A stretch of DNA of 64,000 nt, from contig OW240912.1 of the NCBI GenBank assembly GCA_933207985.1, positions 362,880,212 to 362,944,211 of the forward strand, in the 5' to 3' direction. The number at the start of each line of letters is the position of its first letter. Position 1 is the first letter of the stretch. The stretch is from Pelobates cultripes (lineage: Eukaryota > Chordata > Amphibia > Anura > Pelobatidae). Shown one piece after another: positions 58,209-64,000 of this stretch. A program made the position numbers and the translations under genes. The notes under the pieces were generated by a model. That model searched no databases, was not told the origin of the DNA, and saw only the letters and a program-made list of their open reading frames with translations.

Positions 58209-59346
58209 CAGGGCCGGCCTTAGGGGTCTGCGAGGTGTGCAGCCGCACAGGGCGCCATGAAGCAGGGGACGGGGCTTACCGTGTGGCAGGGGCGGAGCTA
58301 AAAGTGCTGTGTAACTGCTGCAGGGGAAGCAGGAAGGAGTCCCTGTTTCCCCCAACAACCAGAATCCAGGAGCTGCACTGCCTGTCTGCCTCCACAAGAA
58401 ATAAAGGTAACTATGTGTGATTGTCTGCCTGTGTGTGTTTGACTGTCTGCCTGTGTGTGTGTGTTTGACTGTCTGCCTGTGTGTGTGACTGTCTGCCCTT
58501 TTTTGTGTGTGGGTGTGTAACTGTCTTTGTGTTTGACTGTCTGCATGAGTGTATGATTGTCTGCCTGTGTGTGTGACTGTGTGTGTTTCTGACTGTGTCT
58601 GTGTGTATGACTATGTCTGTGTGTATAACTGTCTGCCTGTGCATGAGACTATCTGCCTGTGTATGTGTGTGCCTGCCTGTGTGTGTGTGTGTGTGTGTAT
58701 GTGTGACTGTCTGGGCAGACTAGATGGGCCGAATGGTTCTTATTTACCATTACATTCTATGTTTCTATGACTGTCTGCCTGTGTGTGAGACTATCTGCCT
58801 GTGTGTGTGTGTGTGTGTGTGTGGCTGTCTGCATGTGTGTTTGTGTGTGGTTGTCTGCCTGTGTGTTTGTGTGTGGCTGTCTGCCTCTGTGTTTGTGTGT
58901 GGCTGTCTGCCTGTGTGTGGCTGTCTGCATGTGTGTTTGTGTGTGGCTATCTGCCTGTGTGTGTGTGCGTGTGTGTTTGTTCGTGGCTGTCTGCCTGTGT
59001 ATTTGTGTGTGGGTGTCTGCGTGTGTGTTTGTATGTGGCTGTCTGCGTGTGTTTGTGTGTGGCTGTCTGCCTGTGTGTTTGTGTGTGGTTCTCTTTGTGT
59101 GTTTTTGTGTGTGGCTGTCTGCCTCTGTGTGTGTGACTGCCTATGTGTGACTGTCTGGGCAGACTAGATGGGCCAAATGGTTCTTATCTGCCATCACATT
59201 CTATGTTTCTACGTCTTTGTGTCCGTGTAGCTGACTGCGTGTGTGTGTGACAGGGTGTGTGGGAAGGGCGAGAAGGGGAGGACGGGAAGGGGGGGCGCTA
59301 TGAAGACTTTTCCCACAGGGCGCCCAAAGGCCTAAGGCCGTCCCTG
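58209..59346 (+). mobile_element. hAT-type element with TG array
   Basis: Terminal repeats are CAGGGCCGGCCTTAGG on the left and, as complement of the right, CAGGGACGGCCTTAGG. CATATCTC at 58201-58208 and 59347-59354 is a perfect 8-bp target duplication. Subterminal GGGCGCCATGAAG and GGGCGCTATGAAG are also paired. No transposase. AAAGGTAAC at 58404, a splice-donor-like motif, lies right before the TG array. Confidence 0.93.
58415..59250. repeat. TG-rich array with two captured CR1 tails
   Basis: Units such as TGTGTGACTGTCTGCCTG fill the hAT interior. At 58711-58768 and 59155-59212 there are near-identical pieces of the CR1 3' end (GGGCAGACTAGATGGGCC, TTCTTAT, ACATTCTATGTTTCTA). Both follow the same GTGACTGTCT. 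Open frames are repeat artefacts. Confidence 0.9.
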
Positions 59347-59944
59347 CATATCTCCTACTTATATTGCACAACAGTCTCTAGTCATTTTGACTCTACTGTT
59401 TGGCATAATCTGTACTATTTACACTATGTTTATCTTTGAATGTGGGTACTGACGTTGTTGACCTACATTGCCTACTTACAGTTTAGTAGTAGCCACAAAT
59501 TTTGCGGTTCGTAACGATATTTTTTTTTAAACTAATCTCTATATGATTCTTCTTGCCTTTGCCTAGTAATGTTATTGGTTTCTACCTCTCCTGTAACTAA
59601 TCATTACTGTATCAATTCATTCACAGTGTGAGGTATGGTTGTCTGAATTTTGCAATATATAGTCATTGTTGCAGTGTTTTAATAACAGACTCTTATTTCT
59701 CTACTAGGCTCTGCCTCTTTCTGACATGCAGATATTGCTTTGTTTCCTTTATCTACAGGCATGGGCGTCCGCAGGAATTTTTCCAGTGGGGGGCATAATT
59801 GTAATGACATCCATGCTTGGCCCCTTTTTGACAGTGTCATGGAGGGGAGGAGCATAGTCATCATCACATAAAGCCAGGGTGAATAGTGTTTTCACAACTA
59901 TGGTGTCAGGAATACATGTTTGTATTCCTGACACTATAGTGTTC

Positions 59945-60951
59945 TGTGAAGAAATTACCCTTTTTATTCATTATTTCTTCATTTTCCATTCGGTAGATGT
60001 AACTACCGAACAAAGACCACCCCCTGGCTCATTAAACCTCAAAGCCTGTTTCAATTAAACCCTCTACGTGTGCGGCCAGCGTTCGTACTACCAAACGCCT
60101 CGTGGCTGAGAAAACCGCGGCCATCTTTTTTCATGCGAACAAAGACAGCGGGACTTGGTCGTCGAGTGTCTGGAACTAAAATAGGACACTCGAGTTCCCG
60201 AACACCGGTCCCAAACACACGAACGCTGGATCTATATGTACCGATTAGCTAGAAGAGCGCAATGGTTGTGCATACGAATGAGGGGAACAATCGCTGCTAG
60301 GAGCCAGGGGGATCCATTCGGTACTTTGTTCGTTTTTCTCCTTTTACTGAAGTGACCGGCAAAACCACTCAACCTTGTGGAACTATTTTGGGCAGCCCAT
60401 TCGCGGTGAACCGGTCACTGAAGACTTCCATAGTTTTTGAGAACCCCTGAACCGATCTGGGTGAAATTTGAATATGTTGGTCAGGGGACATATTATTTGT
60501 GGGGATACCTCATATATAAAGGGGTGTTCCAGATATTGAGGAAAACTGTGATTTTTCTGCCTGGAGATAATCAAGTTATTACTTTATCAGACTTGATTAT
60601 CTCCATGGCTAGGGGAGGGAATTGTATGTTTGTGCTGGGTGTGTTTTATGATTTCACTGTACGTGATTGGTTATACTATGTCCCTCCCTGTGGGATGTCC
60701 CCTTGCATAGGGACTTGCATAAAAGCCTCTGTGTGTTAATTAAAGCCAGTTCATTTTGTACCCTTCTTCTTGACTTCGGCTGATGTTTGGGGATTCGTAT
60801 ACTTTACTAAGGGAATTATCTTGTAAAGCTATTTGTATTTCGTATGGATTTCGTCTATTTCAACTACCAAACGGAGAGCTACATACACTAGGCTCTGGCG
60901 GTTAGGGAGGAAACTACTGAAAGTGGTTTAAATACACTTGGTTTCCTTACA
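59945..60951 (+). repeat. Solo LTR (Gypsy-like) with TGTTC duplication
   Basis: It starts TGTGAAGAAATTACCC and ends GTTTCCTTACA. TGTTC precedes (59940-59944) and follows (60952-60956), a perfect 5-bp target duplication. It shares GGAACTATTTTGGGCAG, GAACCCCTGAACCGATCTG, a GATAATCAAGT/ACTTGATTATC hairpin (60567-60602), a CATAAAAG TATA-like box (60718) and ATTAAA (60740) with the LTRs at 42980 and 46229. Removing it restores a T2-like end, ACTATAGTGTTCCTTTAA. Confidence 0.9.
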
Positions 60952-60967
60952 TGTTCCTTTAAGCAAA

Positions 60968-61200
60968 TTAAAGGAACATTCTGGTCACCATAACAACTTC
61001 ATCTAAATGAAAATGCTATGATGCCAGGAGGCCCCTTAGAGTGCCAGCTGACCATTGTAGCCAATCACTGGCACCTCTACCTAGCAGCCCTCTGGGTTTC
61101 CTGACACTCAGTAAATCAAAGTGAACACATTAACACTGATCTGTTTTTTACCTGGGGAGATGAGAAGGTCCAAAGTTTCCTGCCAGGCCCAGGTACCAAA
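60968..61200. repeat. T2/Kolobok-like MITE left part
   Basis: TTAAAGGAACATTCTGGTCA starts at 60968 and is followed by CCATAACAACTTCATCTAAA, the usual subterminal pattern of this group. A matching right end is not found before the minisatellite, so it may be truncated. It lies five bases from the end of the preceding T2-like copy (CTTTAA at 60957-60962). Confidence 0.65.
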
Positions 61201-61359
61201 GCCTTATGATGTGGTGTCCAGAATGAAGTGGGGGGATCACTTCACTTGTCCTTCCTGCTCCAATCTCATTTTCTTCTCCACACAGTCTTTTTTTTTCTGA
61301 CACTGTCTTCTATTATCCTTGGCTCCTTCTGCTCCTTTACCTTTCTGCTACTTTCTGCT

Positions 61360-63852
61360 CCTTGCAGAACCTTCCTTCTACTTGCTGACCCCTCCTGCTC
61401 CTTGCTGACCCTTTCTGCTCCTTGCTGCCTCTTCCTACTCCTTGCTGACCCCCCTGCCCCTTGCAGACCCTTCCTACTCCTTTCTGACCCCTCATGCTCC
61501 TTGCTGACCCTTACTGCTTCTTGCTGACCCTTACTGCTTCTTGCTGACCCTTACTGCTTCTTGCTGACCCTTTCTGCTCCTTCCAGACCTGTTCTGCTCC
61601 TTGCAGACCCTTCCTACTCCTTGCTGCCTCTTCCTACTCCTTGCTGACCCCTCCTGCCTCTTGCAGACCCTTCCTACTCCTTGCTGACCCCTCCTACTCC
61701 TTGCTGACCCCTCCTACTCCTTGCAGACCCCTCCTACTCCTTGCAGACCCCTCCTACTCCTTGCAGACCCCTTCTGCTCCTTGCTGCCCCTTCCTGCTCC
61801 TTGCAGAACCTTTCTGCTCCTTGCTGCCCCTTCCTACTGCTTGCATACCCTTTCTGCTCCTTGCTGCCCCTTCCTACTCCTTGCTGACCCATCCTGCTCC
61901 TTGCTGACCCATCCTGCTTCTTGCTGACCCTTCCTGCTTCTTGCTGACCCTTCCTGCTTCTTGCTGACCCTTCCTGCTCCTTGCTGACCCTCCTGCTCAT
62001 TTCTGACCCATCCTGCTTCTTGCTGACCCTTCCTGCTCCTTGCTGACCCTTCCTGCTCCTTGCTGACCCTTCCTGCTTCTTGCTGACCCTTCCTGCTTCT
62101 TGCTGACCCTTCCTGCTCCTTGCTGACCCTTCCTGCTCCTTGCAGACCCTTCCTACTCATTGTTGCCTCTTCCTATGCCTTTAAGACCCCTCCTGCCCGT
62201 TGCAGACCCTTTCTACCCCTTGCTGACCCCTCCTGCTCCTTGCTGCCCCTTCCTGCTCCTTGCAGACCCTTTCTGCTCCTTGCTGCCCCTTCCTACTCCT
62301 TGCATACCCTTTCTGCTCCTTGCATACCCTTTCTGCTCCTTGCTGACCCTTCCTACTCCTTGCTGACCCTTCCTGCTACTTGCAGATCCCTCCTACTGCT
62401 TTCTGCCCCTTCCTACTCCTTGCTGACCCTTCCTGCTCCTTGCAGACCCTTTCTTCTCCTTGCTGACCCCTCTTGCTCCTTGCTGACCCTTCCTACTCCT
62501 TGCTGACCGCTCCTGCCCCTTGCAGACCCTTCATACTCCTTCCTGACCCCTCCTGCTCCTTGCAGACCCTTTCTGCTCTTTGCAGACTCTTTCTACACCT
62601 TGCTGACCCCTCCTACCCCTTGCAGACCCTTCCTACTCCTTGCTGCCCCCTCCTGCTCCTTGCAGACCCCTCCCTGCTCCTTGCAGACCCCTCCCTGCTC
62701 CTTGCAGATCCTTCCTACTCCTTGCTGACCATCCTGCTCCTTGCGACCATCCTGCTTCTTGCCTGACCCTTCATAGCTTCTTTGACCCTTCCTGCTCGCC
62801 GCAGACCCTTTCTGCTCCTTACCCGAGACCCTTCCTACTCCTTGTTGCCTCTTCCTGTGCCTTTCTGACCCCCTCCTTGCCGCAGACCCTTTCCTACTCC
62901 TTGCTGACCCCTCCTGCTCCTTGCTCCTTGCAGACTTGTTCGCTCCTTGCTGCCCTTCCTGCTCCCTTGCAGACCCGCTTTCTGCTCGCGCTGACCCCTC
63001 CTGCTCCTTGCTGCTCCTTGCAGACCTGTTCTGCTCCTTGCTGCCCCTTCCTACTCCTTGCATACCCTTTCTACACCTTGCTGACCCCTCCTACCCCTTG
63101 CAGACCCTTCCTACTCCTTGCTGCCCCCTCCTGCTCCTTGCAGACCCCTCCCTGCTCCTTGCAGACCCCTCCCTGCTCCTTGCAGATCCTTCCTACTCCT
63201 TGCTGACCCCTCCTGCCCCTTGGAGACCCTTCCTACTCCTTGCTGACCCTTCCTACTCCTTGCTTACCCATCCTGCTCCTTGCTGACCAATCCTGCTTCT
63301 TGCTGACCCTTCCTGCTCCTTGCAGACCCTTCCTGCTCCTTGCAGACCCTTTCTGCTCCTTGCAGACCCTTCCTACTCCTTGTTGCCTCTTCCTATGCCT
63401 TTCTGACCCCTCCTGCCCCTTGTAGATGCTTTCTACTCCTTGCTGACCCCTCCTGCCCCTTCCTGCCCCTTCCTACTCCTTGCATACCCTTTCTGCTCCT
63501 TGCTGCCCCTTCCTACTCCTTGCTGACCCTTCCTGCTACTTGCAGACCCCTCCTACTCCTTGCTGACCCTTCCTGCTCCTTGCAGACCCTTTCTTCTCCT
63601 TGCTGACCCCTCCTGCTCCTTGCAGACCCTTCATACTCCTTCCTGACCCCTCCTGCTCCTTGCAGACCCCTCCCTGCTCCTTGCAGACCCTTCCTGCTCC
63701 TTGCAGACCCTTCCTGCTCCTTGCTGCCCCTCCCTGCTCCTTGCTGACCCCTCCTGCTCCTTGCTGACCTTTCCTGCTGCTTGCTGCCCCTTCCACTCTT
63801 CCTATTCCTTGCTGATCCCTCCTGCCCCTTGCAGAACCTTTCTGCTCCTTCT
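61360..63852. repeat. 20-bp CT-rich minisatellite with 480-bp duplication
   Basis: Units vary around TTCCTGCTCCTTGCTGACCC. Because 20 is not a multiple of three, all frames on both strands stay open, giving leucine/proline-rich or glutamine/glycine-rich open frames that are not genes. A block near 62588-62729 recurs at 63068-63209, and a distinctive TTGTTGCCTCTTCCTATGCC variant recurs at 62160 and 63380. Within 62730-63000 units are irregular with single-base gains and losses. Confidence 0.94.
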
Positions 63853-64000
63853 ACTTTACCTTCCTGTAGGCTGTCTCCCCCCCATCCCTCACTTACCTGA
63901 TCTGTAGGGGGGGGAGCAAGTGCCCCCCCTGCGGACGCCCATGTCTACAAGTAAGTAGTTCTCAAGGCAAGAGGAAGCCGTGTGAATCGTCTTTGATAAA

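Larger units (their letters stand above)
57619..59759. other. Unclassified sequence with TATA-like promoter
   Basis: TATAAATAGATCCTCCCCC at 57702 looks like a core promoter, and the phrase CCAGGGTTCAGCCTCT is repeated (57836 and 57946). The pattern resembles the leader of an LTR or DIRS-type element, but no coding region is visible, so I leave it unclassified. A hAT element sits within it (58209-59346) and a second is inserted at its right side (59760). Confidence 0.35.
59760..63943 (-). mobile_element. hAT-type element with solo LTR and minisatellite
   Basis: The left end CATGGGCGTCCGCAGG is the exact complement of the right end CCTGCGGACGCCCATG. Flanks TCTACAGG (59752-59759) and TCTACAAG (63944-63951) agree at seven of eight positions. 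No transposase was found. I place it on the minus strand because a splice-donor-like CAGGTAAGT (complement of 63890-63898) reads inward from the right end. It contains a T2-like MITE piece, a solo LTR and a 20-bp minisatellite. Confidence 0.87.

Noticed and set aside
61228..63907. Leucine/proline-rich and glutamine/glycine-rich open frames
   Set aside because: Artefacts of the 20-bp minisatellite, which is open in all frames.
1..64000. CRISPR arrays, bacterial operons, tRNA or rRNA genes
   Set aside because: The tandem repeats have no unique spacers of constant length, the sequence is clearly eukaryotic, and I saw no tRNA A/B box pair or rRNA core.

Overview
This window looks like intergenic DNA from a large, repeat-rich vertebrate genome, most probably an anuran amphibian (frog). 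I cannot name the species. The evidence is the mix of elements: CR1 and L2 LINEs, an L1/Tx1-type LINE, a BEL/Pao and several Gypsy-like LTR elements, a tyrosine-recombinase (DIRS/Ngaro-type) retroelement, many hAT-type DNA transposons, and short elements with TTAA sites and TTAAAGG-like ends that recall the T2/Kolobok MITEs known from Xenopus. I find no host protein-coding gene, tRNA, rRNA or CRISPR array. Every long open frame is either part of a transposable element or an artefact of a tandem repeat.

Layout. 1-1953 is apparently unique sequence. 1954-8668 is a BEL/Pao retrotransposon with both LTRs, decayed gag, protease and integrase, and a deletion that removes nearly all of the reverse transcriptase. 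8844-17210 starts with a hAT-like end, followed by a C-rich minisatellite and a 46-bp satellite. That satellite is split by a 4.6-kb hAT element (12591-17176), which carries a foldback element, which in turn carries an L2 LINE. 18866-22933 holds another hAT-like end with TG/CA arrays, a 255-bp insertion with a 17-bp target duplication, and T2-like MITEs. 23284-29090 contains an L1/Tx1 ORF2 fragment, a mariner-type MITE, and an LTR carrying a 73-bp hairpin array. 29131-30229 is an array of U2-snRNA-like units mixed with C2H2 zinc-finger remnants and ends in an assembly gap. 30330-33935 is a decayed Ngaro/DIRS-like element.

34441-38842 is a three-level nest: a foldback element, with CR1 inside it and an ORF1-only L1 inside that. 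41292-49600 has a MITE, CR1 copies, two solo LTRs with perfect 5-bp target duplications and a decayed Gypsy-type body. 49690-56450 is a nearly complete CR1 whose 5' UTR is tandemly duplicated and split by a TTAA-flanked element. 58209-59346 and 59760-63943 are two hAT-type elements with exact or near-exact 8-bp target duplications. The second contains a solo LTR and a 20-bp minisatellite.

The genes do not form a pathway. The reconstruction here is a sequence of insertions, dated relatively by nesting and target-site duplications. The most unusual observations are: (i) six hAT-like ends where a 5'-splice-site-like motif lies just upstream of a tandem array; (ii) the U2-like/zinc-finger composite array; (iii) an ORF1-only L1 with intact ORF1 and target duplication (a frog counterpart of mammalian HAL1); (iv) a 73-bp LTR array whose 13-bp stem is almost invariant.
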